From UBA4744 sp035282865 (lineage in GTDB: Bacteria; Actinomycetota; Acidimicrobiia; Spongiisociales; UBA4744), in the NCBI GenBank assembly GCA_035282865.1, contig DATEVB010000126.1, positions 1-5,279 of the forward strand: a DNA stretch of 5,279 nucleotides. Direction: 5' to 3'. Numbering within the stretch: position 1 is the stretch's first letter; each line of letters begins with the position of its first letter. Below the pieces are notes generated by a model. It was not told where the DNA came from. It ran no database searches and saw only the letters and a program-made list of their open reading frames with translations. The position numbers and the translations under genes are program-made. Shown piece by piece: positions 1 to 5,279 of this stretch.

Positions 1-1160
1 GGTGGTCACCGCCGAGTTTCCGCGTATCTCCGGAGACGATTGAGCGCGCCTATGCCGACATGGAAATCGAAGTGGAGAAACAGGCTCAATTCCTGATCGA
101 CCAGGTCACCAACTTCGCCACACTCCAACGGGCAACTCTGGTGGATTTCGAAGCGGAAACCTTGCCGGGGGTGATCCTCGGACAGAAGCACATCCCGGTT
201 TCCTCGGTCGGCGCCTACTCGCCTGGTGGACATTACCCGTTGATCGCGTCGGCGGTGATGGGGGTTGCCACCGCCAAGGTGGCTCAGGTGCCCAGGGTGT
301 TGGCGGCTGCACCGCCGCGCGACCGCCGAGGCATGCACCCGCCCCAGTTGTGGGCGATGCATCGCTCCGGAGCAGATGAAATCTTCTGCGTGGGCGGCGT
401 TCAAGCTTTGGCCGGGATGGCGTTCGGATTGGAGGATGCCGATCCGGTCGACATGATCGTCGGGCCGGGTAACGCCTACGTGGCGGAGGCCAAGCGTCAG
501 CTCTTTGGCCGGGTCGGCATCGACTTGCTGGCGGGGCCAACCGAGATCATGATCCTGGCGGACGACTCCGCCGATCCGGCCGTGCTGGCCTGCGACCTGC
601 TTGGCCAGGCCGAGCATGGACCCACCTCGCCCGCCATTTTGGCCACCACCTCAGAATCGGTGGGTCGTGAGACGATCCGGGAGGTCGACCGCTGGTTGGA
701 GACCTGGCCGACCGCAGCGATAGCCGGTCCGGCCTGGCGTGATTTCGGCGCCGTCATGCTGTGTGATGACGACGGGGAACTGCGTCGAGTGGCCGACGAG
801 ATCGCTCCGGAGCATCTCGAGGTACAGACCCGGGATCCCGACTGGTTCGTGGAACGGCTCACCAATTACGGAAGCTTGTTCATTGGAACTCACGCTACGG
901 TCGCCTACTCGGACAAAGCGATTGGCACTAATCACACCCTCCCGACCAAGCGGGCGGCCCGCTATACGGGCGGCTTGTGGGTGGGCAAGTTCCTCAAGAC
1001 GGTGACGACCCAACGCTGCACAGCGGAAGGTTCGTTGCAGGTGGCTGAGGCGGCTGCGGTGGTGGCGGACGCCGAACTGATGGAAGGGCACGCCATCAGC
1101 TCGCGGTTGCGGCTCAACCCGGAGTATTTCCCGGAGATGATGGAGTGGCTCGGTGAGTGA
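1..1160 (+). CDS. Histidinol dehydrogenase superfamily alcohol dehydrogenase, HpsN-like (5' end missing)
   Basis: This is a Zn- and NAD-dependent dehydrogenase fold that in HisD oxidises histidinol to histidine and in HpsN oxidises 2,3-dihydroxypropane-1-sulfonate to sulfolactate. The frame is open to the left edge: the codons from position 3 read WSPPSFRVSPETIERAY, which resembles the N-terminal region of HpsN-type proteins, so the true start lies outside. The ATG at 60 is internal, and residues are numbered from it. All four HisD zinc ligands are visible: Q183 and H186 in LGQAEHG, D285 with H292 in DKAIGTNHTLPT, and H344 near the C-terminus. The catalytic Glu-His pair is E251-H252 in APEHLE. 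The stretch GTNHTLPTKRAARYTGGLWVGKFLKT (290-314) is, from memory, typical of the HpsN branch; biosynthetic HisD differs there. No his genes are adjacent, so a catabolic role is more likely. The last 8 bases overlap the next gene, implying translational coupling. The family is certain; the HpsN-like subgroup is likely; the substrate is unknown. Confidence 0.88.
   Translation, partial: WSPPSFRVSPETIERAYADMEIEVEKQAQFLIDQVTNFATLQRATLVDFEAETLPGVILGQKHIPVSSVGAYSPGGHYPLIASAVMGVATAKVAQVPRVLAAAPPRDRRGMHPPQLWAMHRSGADEIFCVGGVQALAGMAFGLEDADPVDMIVGPGNAYVAEAKRQLFGRVGIDLLAGPTEIMILADDSADPAVLACDLLGQAEHGPTSPAILATTSESVGRETIREVDRWLETWPTAAIAGPAWRDFGAVMLCDDDGELRRVADEIAPEHLEVQTRDPDWFVERLTNYGSLFIGTHATVAYSDKAIGTNHTLPTKRAARYTGGLWVGKFLKTVTTQRCTAEGSLQVAEAAAVVADAELMEGHAISSRLRLNPEYFPEMMEWLGE
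1142..1145 (+). promoter_or_regulatory. Shine-Dalgarno GGAG for the GTG-started SDR
   Basis: GGAG lies 7 bases before the GTG at 1153, inside the last codons of the upstream dehydrogenase. It supports GTG as the start codon, and the resulting 8-base overlap suggests translational coupling. Confidence 0.55.
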
Positions 1161-1929
1161 GCGTCGCGTCGTTGTTGTTACCGGAGCCAGTCAGGGGATC
1201 GGTCGGGAGCTGGCAGTGGCGTTCGGCTCCGTGGGCGATTCGGTGGTGCTGGCCGCTCGGAACCCGGAAGGTCTCGGGGCGACAGCCGCCGCGGTGATGG
1301 AGGCCGGAGGCGAAGCGCTGGTCGTGCCGACCGATGTTACCGACGAGGCAGGCGTTGAGGCTATGACCAGATCGGTGCTCGACCGATACGGGCGGGTGGA
1401 TGTGCTGGTCAACAACAGCGGGGTGGCCGGACCTTCCGGCCGGCTCTGGGAGCTCGATCCGCAAGAATGGCTGGAGACGTTCGCGGTCAACGTCTACGGC
1501 GTCTTCCTGGTCAGCCGGGCACTTCTGCCTGTCATGATTGAGCAGACCTCCGGGTCCGTCATCAATATCGGGTCGATCAGCGGCAAGCGACCCCTGTACG
1601 GACGATCAGCCTACACCTCCACCAAGCTGGCGCTGGTCGGATTGACCCGCACGCTGGCCCTGGAAGCGGGACCGTCTGGTGTGCGGGTCAATCTCATCTC
1701 TCCAGGTTTCGTGGCCGGACCGCGACTCGATTGGGTCATCGCGGCTCAGGCGAGGGCGCGCGGAGTCTCTGAGGAGGATGTTCGAGCGGGCTTCGCAGCC
1801 GAGGCGGCACTAAACCGTCTCACAGAGGCGCGGGACGTCGCCGATGCAGCAGTTTTTCTTGCCTCGGACCAAGCCAGGGCGATAACCGGCGTCGACTTGA
1901 ACGTCAACTCCGGCGTCGTCATGTACTAA
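1153..1929 (+). CDS. Short-chain dehydrogenase/reductase (SDR), FabG-like classical type
   Basis: A classical SDR of 258 residues, the usual length, expected to be cytosolic and to interconvert a hydroxyl and a keto group using NAD(P). The cofactor motif TGASQGIG is at 10-17, NNSG (the NNAG motif) at 87-90, and the structural Asn at 113. The catalytic Ser-Tyr-Lys is S141, Y154 and K158 (YTSTK), with the 13-residue Ser-Tyr spacing seen in FabG. The end of the second beta strand reads AAR (34-36) with no acidic residue, which by general SDR rules favours NADP(H) or at least does not mark strict NAD use. The start is GTG, supported by GGAG at 1142-1145, with an 8-base overlap with the HpsN-like gene. 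In DHPS-degrading bacteria, dehydrogenases of the HpsO/HpsP kind accompany HpsN; a comparable partner role is possible here, but the substrate cannot be read from the sequence. Confidence 0.9.
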   Translation: MSERRVVVVTGASQGIGRELAVAFGSVGDSVVLAARNPEGLGATAAAVMEAGGEALVVPTDVTDEAGVEAMTRSVLDRYGRVDVLVNNSGVAGPSGRLWELDPQEWLETFAVNVYGVFLVSRALLPVMIEQTSGSVINIGSISGKRPLYGRSAYTSTKLALVGLTRTLALEAGPSGVRVNLISPGFVAGPRLDWVIAAQARARGVSEEDVRAGFAAEAALNRLTEARDVADAAVFLASDQARAITGVDLNVNSGVVMY

Positions 1930-1934
1930 AGGAG
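1928..1934 (+). promoter_or_regulatory. Shine-Dalgarno AAAGGAG for the first cyclase-family gene
   Basis: A near-perfect AAAGGAG overlaps the TAA stop of the preceding SDR and sits 5 bases before the ATG at 1940. It fixes that start and suggests continued translation along one message. Confidence 0.75.
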
Positions 1935-1939
1935 CAGCA

Positions 1940-2629
1940 ATGACACGATTGATCGATCTGTCCCAGAACATCTACGAGGGCATGATGGTGTATCCAGGTC
2001 ATCTCAAGACCGTCACCTTCCAGCACGCCACCCACAAGGAAACGGCCCCTCGATTCACAAGCGGTTTCTCTTTCCAGACCCTGGGTTTCATGCTGAACGA
2101 CAACGGACCGACTCATGTCGATTCGTTCAGCCACCTGGATCCCGATCCGTCCGCCCAGACCATCGATCAGATGGATCTGGACCTCTTTTTCGGCCCCGCA
2201 CTGTGCCTCGACGTGTCCCGGGTTCCCGAACTGACCGATATCACTGCAGAGCATCTCGATGCGGCGCTGGCCGAGTCGGGGCTGGAACTACGGCGCGGCG
2301 ACCTGTGCTTCTTCTACACCGCCACCTACGACAAGTACGGAGGTACCGACGATTACCTGACCCGCTTCGCAGGTTTTGGCGAATCGGCGGCCGACTGGAT
2401 CGTCGACAAGGGGATCAAGGCCTTCGGGGTCGACTCGCCGACGCCCGACAACCCGACGTCCACCATCTACCCCGTCCACATGATGGGCCGCCGCGAGCAC
2501 ATCACCCATTACGAGAACCTGGTGCTGACCGAGGTGGTTGGGAAGCGGTTCACGTTCGTTGGGTTCCCGCTCAAGGTCGTCGGCGCCCACGGCGGACCGA
2601 CCCGGGCCGTAGCCATTGTCGAGGAGTAA
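1940..2629 (+). CDS. Cyclase family protein (PF04199, KynB-like), copy 1
   Basis: A 229-residue member of the metal-dependent cyclase/kynurenine formamidase family, whose members hydrolyse amides, esters or lactones. It opens with the family's typical DLSQNIYEGMMVYPG (6-20). The metal motif HxGTHxDxPxH appears as NGPTHVDSFSH (55-65), keeping H59, D61 and H65, but N55 stands where most members have the first His. The second half of the site is present: H180 and E192 (HYENL), with the usual 12-residue spacing. DLCFFYTATYDKYGG (121-135) matches the central strand and loop of the family. It follows the SDR by 10 bases and precedes a second cyclase-family gene by 11. The two are clearly divergent from each other, not a recent duplication. 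The fold is confident. The reaction is unknown, since members act on kynurenine, carboxylated rings and other substrates. The Asn substitution may alter metal binding. Confidence 0.87.
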   Translation: MTRLIDLSQNIYEGMMVYPGHLKTVTFQHATHKETAPRFTSGFSFQTLGFMLNDNGPTHVDSFSHLDPDPSAQTIDQMDLDLFFGPALCLDVSRVPELTDITAEHLDAALAESGLELRRGDLCFFYTATYDKYGGTDDYLTRFAGFGESAADWIVDKGIKAFGVDSPTPDNPTSTIYPVHMMGRREHITHYENLVLTEVVGKRFTFVGFPLKVVGAHGGPTRAVAIVEE

Positions 2630-2640
2630 GGGAAGCTGCC

Positions 2641-3306
2641 ATGAGAATCGTTGATCTGACGTCCCCGGTCGGGACAGATACGTACAGCCCACCTTCGGTA
2701 AACCAGCCGATCGAGATCACCGTGCACCACAAGGAGCCGGGATTCTGGATGGTGAGCGACATCAAAATGATGCTCCACGCCGGTTCGCACGTTGACTTCA
2801 CGAAGCACTTCCAGGAAGACGGCGAAACTGCCGAGATGATCTCCCTCGATCGGACCTGTGGTGAGGCGGTTGTCATAGACTTGACACCGGTCGAACCGGA
2901 TCACGACATCACAGTCGCCGACCTGGAAGCCGCGGCACCCGAGATTCGGTCCGGTGACGTGGTGCTGGTCAAGACGGGCTGGAGCGACCAAGCGTGGGGT
3001 GACTTCCCGCGTTACTACGTTGGCTCGCCGGCCTGTTCGCCTGAGGCGGCTCGCTGGCTGGTCGAAACGGGGGCCAAGGCGATCGGATTCGATTGCTTCC
3101 CGGAGCGCTCCGCCAAGAAGCAGAGCTACCTGCCAAGCGAGTTCGTGGTCCACGAGATCATCGGCCAAGCCGGGGCCGTCCTCATGCAGACGCTGACGAA
3201 CCTGGCCGAACTGCCGGTTGGCGAGCGATTCTTGTTCTTCGGGGCCTTCCTCAAGGTGAAGGGCGGCGAGGGCGCTCCGGCCAGATTCTTCGCCGTACTC
3301 GACTGA
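2641..3306 (+). CDS. Cyclase family protein (PF04199, KynB-like), copy 2
   Basis: A second cyclase-family protein, 221 residues. It begins with MRIVDLTSPV and carries the metal motif as HAGSHVDFTKH (46-56), so H46, H50, D52 and H56 are intact; the usual Pro is Thr54. The distal His is H171 (VVHEIIGQAG). The family's Glu ligand, 12 residues further on in the ENL context, is Q183 (QTLTNL) when aligned without gaps. This leaves a complementary pattern with copy 1, which has lost the first His but kept the Glu. The start is ATG with AAGGGA at 2628-2633, 7 bases upstream, partly inside the previous stop codon. Tandem co-translation suggests the two may assemble together or act on successive intermediates; this is inference. 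Family assignment is strong and specificity unknown. Confidence 0.87.
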   Translation: MRIVDLTSPVGTDTYSPPSVNQPIEITVHHKEPGFWMVSDIKMMLHAGSHVDFTKHFQEDGETAEMISLDRTCGEAVVIDLTPVEPDHDITVADLEAAAPEIRSGDVVLVKTGWSDQAWGDFPRYYVGSPACSPEAARWLVETGAKAIGFDCFPERSAKKQSYLPSEFVVHEIIGQAGAVLMQTLTNLAELPVGERFLFFGAFLKVKGGEGAPARFFAVLD

Positions 3307-3345
3307 ACATGACCCGCCTCCCATCTGACGGGTGGGTTGAGGGAG

Positions 3346-3354
3346 AAAGGGGGA
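3346..3354 (+). promoter_or_regulatory. Purine-rich ribosome binding site for the second SDR
   Basis: AAAGGGGGA ends 7 bases before the ATG at 3362. It lies in the 55-base gap after the second cyclase-family gene. No convincing promoter or terminator is visible in that gap. Confidence 0.5.
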
Positions 3355-3361
3355 TCGACCC

Positions 3362-4111
3362 ATGGCTGATGAGCGTCTGAGTGGACGGTACATCCTGATC
3401 ACCGGTGGTGGAGGAGGTATCGGCTCCGCCCTGGCCGAGGGTGTATCCGCATCCGGTGCGGCGGTGTTCTTGGCCGACGTGGACCCCGATGCGGCGGAGC
3501 GAACCGCATCTGTCGTTGCGGCCAGAGGATGGGCCGGGTGCGATGTTCGTGACCCGGCGGCCGTCGAAAACATCATCGACGCGGCCTATCGCCTGGGTGG
3601 GCCGATCGATGGGTTGATCGCCGCCCACGGCCTATCAACCTACGTTCCGTTCCTGGAGTTGAGCCTCGAAGAATGGAATCGCATCGTGTCGGTCAACCTC
3701 ACCGGTACCTTCCTGGTCGGCCAGACCGTCGCCCGGCACATGGTCGATCACGGAATCCGCGGCGCCATCGTCAACATTGCTTCCACGCTCGGATGGGTGG
3801 GGGCACCCAATCGGGTGCACTATCTGGCTTCCAAAGGCGGGGTCAATCTACTGACGCGGGGGATGGCTCTCGATCTGGCCTCGCAGAGGATCCGGGTCAA
3901 CGCGATCGGACCGGGAGCGATCGTGACCGAGATGACCCGGCCCCGCTGGGATGATCCCCGGATGCTCGCGGCCACCAACGCCAGGACCCCATGGGGCAGA
4001 ATGGGACAACCGCATGAGCTGGTGGGAGCCGCCGTCTACTTGCTCTCGGAGGAAGCCTCATTCACGACGGGGACCACCCTGTACGTCGACGGGGGCTGGA
4101 CCGCCCAATGA
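3362..4111 (+). CDS. Short-chain dehydrogenase/reductase (SDR), probably NAD-dependent
   Basis: A 249-residue classical SDR distinct from the one at 1153. The cofactor loop TGGGGGIG is at 14-21. The second beta strand ends in Asp39 (FLADVD), which in this superfamily usually selects NAD(H) over NADP(H). The NNAG motif is the variant AAHG (87-90); the structural Asn is N112 in SVNLTGTF. The catalytic residues are S141, Y154 and K158 (YLASK). After IGPGAIVTEM (182-191) comes the flexible substrate lid, and the protein ends with the standard TGTTLYVDGGW (236-246). The ATG start is supported by the purine-rich site just upstream. It likely oxidises a secondary alcohol in the same pathway as the upstream dehydrogenases. 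Having two SDRs with different cofactor-site residues fits sequential or opposite-direction steps, for example epimerisation through a ketone; this is inference. Confidence 0.9.
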   Translation: MADERLSGRYILITGGGGGIGSALAEGVSASGAAVFLADVDPDAAERTASVVAARGWAGCDVRDPAAVENIIDAAYRLGGPIDGLIAAHGLSTYVPFLELSLEEWNRIVSVNLTGTFLVGQTVARHMVDHGIRGAIVNIASTLGWVGAPNRVHYLASKGGVNLLTRGMALDLASQRIRVNAIGPGAIVTEMTRPRWDDPRMLAATNARTPWGRMGQPHELVGAAVYLLSEEASFTTGTTLYVDGGWTAQ

Positions 4112-4161
4112 CCCGCGCCGTCGGGCCGCCCCGGTCCTGTAGTCGTTCCGATCGCACCAAT

Positions 4162-4167
4162 GGAGGA
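4162..4167 (+). promoter_or_regulatory. Shine-Dalgarno GGAGGA deciding the start of the OsmC-like gene
   Basis: GGAGGA lies 4 bases before the ATG at 4172. An in-frame ATG at 4160 overlaps this site and has no good Shine-Dalgarno of its own, so 4172 is the preferred start. Confidence 0.75.
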
Positions 4168-4171
4168 AGCA

Positions 4172-4705
4172 ATGAGTGATCAGCCACAGGTTCCGCCCGG
4201 AGTGGATCCCGACATCTTGCACCGGGTCGTGACGGTCAAAGCCGAGACCCACAACCTCGCCGGGATGGAGCATGAGGCCCGGGTCCGCCAGTTCACGTTC
4301 ATCAGCGACGAACCGGAGCACATGACCGGGGCAGATGAGGCACCTGCTCCCCTCGATTATTTCACGGCGGCCGTCGGCTTGTGAATGCTGACCCAGATCG
4401 TCCGGTACGGACGAATGTTGAAAGCCAGTCTCGGCGACATCCGGTGCCATGTGAGTGCGCACTGGACCAGCGAAGGGTCGGTCTTTGCCGGGACGATCAG
4501 CTCGAAGTGTCACTCGGTTGAGGTCAGAACCGAGATCGAATCGGAAGACGACCCGGCTCTGATCGCGGCCGTCGTGCGCAACGCGGAGGGGGGTTGCTAC
4601 GCCGAAGCTGCGCTGAAGGAAGCCATCCCCATCTACAAAACGGTCGTGCTGAACGGTGATGCCTTCGACTACGCGATGTACCCGAGGAAGGTCCCGCGCA
4701 AGTAG
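4172..4705 (+). CDS. OsmC/Ohr-like protein, predicted selenoprotein with Sec at the in-frame TGA (4382-4384)
   Basis: Read through the TGA this gives one 177-residue OsmC-like protein, a normal length for the family. OsmC/Ohr proteins are cytosolic dimeric thiol peroxidases that reduce organic hydroperoxides with a Cys pair. The N-terminal half has the beta-strand region and the signature leading to the first catalytic Cys: DEPEH...GADEAPAPLDYFTAAVGL (46-70). The next codon is TGA, exactly where relatives have Cys, so residue 71 is predicted to be selenocysteine. The reading frame continues without a shift: MLTQIVRYG, then the second half with NAEGGCYAEAAL (137-148), where C142 matches the second, resolving Cys. 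The 71-residue spacing is close to the roughly 65 in Ohr/OsmC. A SECIS-like hairpin follows the TGA. Neither half alone makes the domain. It follows the second SDR by 60 bases and is probably co-transcribed. Automatic annotation would split it at 4384/4385 or call it a pseudogene. The alternatives are a real nonsense mutation or a base-call error in TGC/TGT. Confidence 0.82.
4382..4384 (+). other. Predicted UGA selenocysteine codon (Sec71)
   Basis: TGA lies between Leu70 and Met72 of the OsmC-like frame. The protein matches the family on both sides, in the same frame, and the family's peroxidatic Cys belongs at this position. TGA differs from the Cys codons TGC/TGT at one base, the usual Sec/Cys relation in homologues. 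Recoding requires SelB, tRNA-Sec (selC) and SelA/SelD elsewhere in the genome; none is in this window. Confidence 0.8.
4398..4414 (+). promoter_or_regulatory. Predicted bacterial SECIS element
   Basis: The mRNA from 4398 to 4414 folds as a perfect 7-bp stem, UCGUCCG with CGGACGA, closed by a GUA loop (4405-4407). If the closing G-C pair opens, the loop is GGUAC. Two further pairs (4394-4417 and 4395-4416) can form below a small internal loop. There are 20 bases between the UGA and the loop, and the first loop base is G, which fits the general bacterial SECIS rules: a loop about 16-37 bases downstream with G in its first two positions. Counting the U of UGA as 1, the loop G-U is at 24-25, one base from G23-U24 of the Escherichia coli fdhF element. 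The hairpin also encodes IVRYGR, so it lies inside the coding sequence as expected for bacteria. Confidence 0.75.
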
Positions 4706-4729
4706 GCAGCCGGAGGGCGCCGGTTTCCT

Positions 4730-5279
4730 CTATCGATCGCGGTCTTCCCGGATGATGTGCCCGAGCTCTTCGAGATACAGGCAAACCGCGGCGGCATCCA
4801 ATCCGCCCAGCCCTTGCCGGGACGCCTCCCCGTACACGGGGAGGGCGGCGTCGAGAAGGGGGGTTGGGGCTCCCCGGCTCTCGGCGTAGTCCTTGATGAT
4901 GCCTGCGTCCTTGAGGATGATGTCCAGCCTCCCAGCCGGAGGCTCGTAGCGGCCCGCCACCATCATCGGTCCGCGGATGTCGAACATCCGCGACGCTCCC
5001 ACCCCGTCGCTCATGACCTGCTGGACCAGAGCGGGGTCGAGGCCGGCGGCGATACCCAGCACGTGGGCTTCAGCGGCGGCCAGGTTGTGGATGGTAACCA
5101 AGAGGTTGGCGATGTATTTCATCACCGAACCGTGACCGAACTCGGGAAAGTGGTAGGAGGATTTGGAGATCACGTCGAAGATGGGTCGGGCCTTCTCGAA
5201 TGCCGCCACCGGCCCGGAGGCGAAGATCACCAGCGTGGCGTCGGTAGCTTGATACCCGGTCCCACTCACGGGGGCGTCG
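4730..5279 (-). CDS. Beta-hydroxyacid dehydrogenase family NAD(P)-dependent oxidoreductase (5' end missing)
   Basis: This is the C-terminal part of a 3-hydroxyisobutyrate dehydrogenase-like protein, a family that includes tartronate semialdehyde reductase, GLYR1-type enzymes and sulfolactaldehyde reductase YihU. The gene enters from the right edge: the last bases encode DAP in frame with VSGTG, giving the family's substrate-binding DAPVSG motif, so the GTG at 5269 is internal. The N-terminal Rossmann half (GxGxxG) lies outside. The catalytic Lys is in HGSVMKYIAN (46-55, counting from the GTG codon), followed by the long dimer helix with the usual A-E-A pattern (AAAEAHVLG). The substrate motif is SGTG, not the common SGG, marking a subgroup. 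The C-terminal domain runs to the TAG at 4730-4732. It converges on the OsmC-like gene with 24 bases between the stops. A YihU-like link to the HpsN-like gene is tempting but unproven. Confidence 0.88.
   Translation of the reverse strand, partial: DAPVSGTGYQATDATLVIFASGPVAAFEKARPIFDVISKSSYHFPEFGHGSVMKYIANLLVTIHNLAAAEAHVLGIAAGLDPALVQQVMSDGVGASRMFDIRGPMMVAGRYEPPAGRLDIILKDAGIIKDYAESRGAPTPLLDAALPVYGEASRQGLGGLDAAAVCLYLEELGHIIREDRDR

Noticed and set aside
300..360. Possible compensated frameshift in the HpsN-like gene (PPRDRRGMHPPQLWAMH)
   Set aside because: It appears to be about one residue longer than relatives as I remember them, but the key positions (PP, HP, MH, GADEI) keep register, so natural loop variation explains it.
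2203..2640. Upstream in-frame extension of cyclase copy 2 across copy 1
   Set aside because: The extension lies in a shifted frame of copy 1, is Arg-rich out-of-frame sequence without homology, and the ATG at 2641 has its own ribosome binding site and a family-typical N-terminus.
3312..3337. Hairpin after the second cyclase-family gene (ACCCGCC with GGTGGGT) as a terminator
   Set aside because: The stem is 7 bp with a G-U pair and a 12-base loop, and no T tract follows; the next gene starts close by on the same strand.
2509..3576. Long minus-strand open frame antisense to the cyclase and SDR genes
   Set aside because: It is a shadow of high-G+C coding sequence. It crosses the ends of three well-supported plus-strand genes and shows no recognisable domain.
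4110..4136. GC-rich inverted repeats (CCCG/CGGG, GACC/GGTC) between the second SDR and the OsmC-like gene
   Set aside because: The stems are only 4 bp and mutually exclusive, with no T tract. They are expected by chance in such GC-rich sequence, so neither a terminator nor a riboswitch is supported.
4160..4162. Alternative ATG start for the OsmC-like gene
   Set aside because: It overlaps the GGAGGA site that serves the ATG at 4172 and would add only MEEA, with no ribosome binding site of its own.
4172..4705. Two separate small genes (4160-4384 and 4385-4705) or an OsmC pseudogene
   Set aside because: The frame is unbroken on both sides of a single TGA, neither half forms a full OsmC domain, the ATG at 4385 directly after the TGA has no Shine-Dalgarno, and a SECIS-like hairpin follows the TGA.
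4706..4729. Bidirectional terminator between the convergent stops
   Set aside because: Only a 4-bp CCGG/CCGG stem followed by TTTCCT is visible, which is too weak to call although the location would suit one.

Overview
The window reads as part of a high-G+C bacterial genome. It is compactly coded, uses strong Shine-Dalgarno sites such as AAAGGAG and GGAGGA, and uses GTG as well as ATG starts. Gene content and base composition would suit an actinobacterial or Chloroflexota-type organism, but nothing here fixes the phylum. No rRNA, tRNA, CRISPR array, insertion sequence or phage gene is visible.

Positions 1-4705 hold six plus-strand genes that look like one catabolic transcription unit. In order they are: the 3' part of a zinc-dependent alcohol dehydrogenase of the histidinol dehydrogenase superfamily, closer to sulfopropanediol dehydrogenase (HpsN) than to biosynthetic HisD; a short-chain dehydrogenase (SDR) that overlaps it by 8 bases; two tandem but divergent cyclase-family (PF04199, KynB-like) putative metal hydrolases; a second SDR; and an OsmC/Ohr-like protein. 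The first four genes are packed with an overlap or gaps of 10-11 bases. The last two are separated by 55 and 60 bases. A minus-strand gene of the beta-hydroxyacid dehydrogenase family (3-hydroxyisobutyrate dehydrogenase/YihU type) converges on the unit and runs off the right edge.

The main result is the OsmC-like gene. Read conventionally it is broken by an in-frame TGA at 4382-4384 into two pieces, neither of which makes a complete OsmC domain. The TGA sits where the family carries its first, peroxidatic cysteine. Twenty bases after it begins the apical loop of a perfect 7-bp hairpin (4398-4414) with a G-first GUA loop, which fits a bacterial SECIS element. The second catalytic Cys of the family is present (C142). 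The best reading is a 177-residue selenoprotein with Sec71, encoded at 4172-4705.

Working model (inference): the dehydrogenases oxidise or interconvert a small hydroxylated, possibly sulfonated, substrate. The cyclase-family proteins open or hydrolyse a ring, amide or ester bond. The Sec-OsmC protein removes hydroperoxides or another reactive by-product. The real substrate cannot be read from the sequence.
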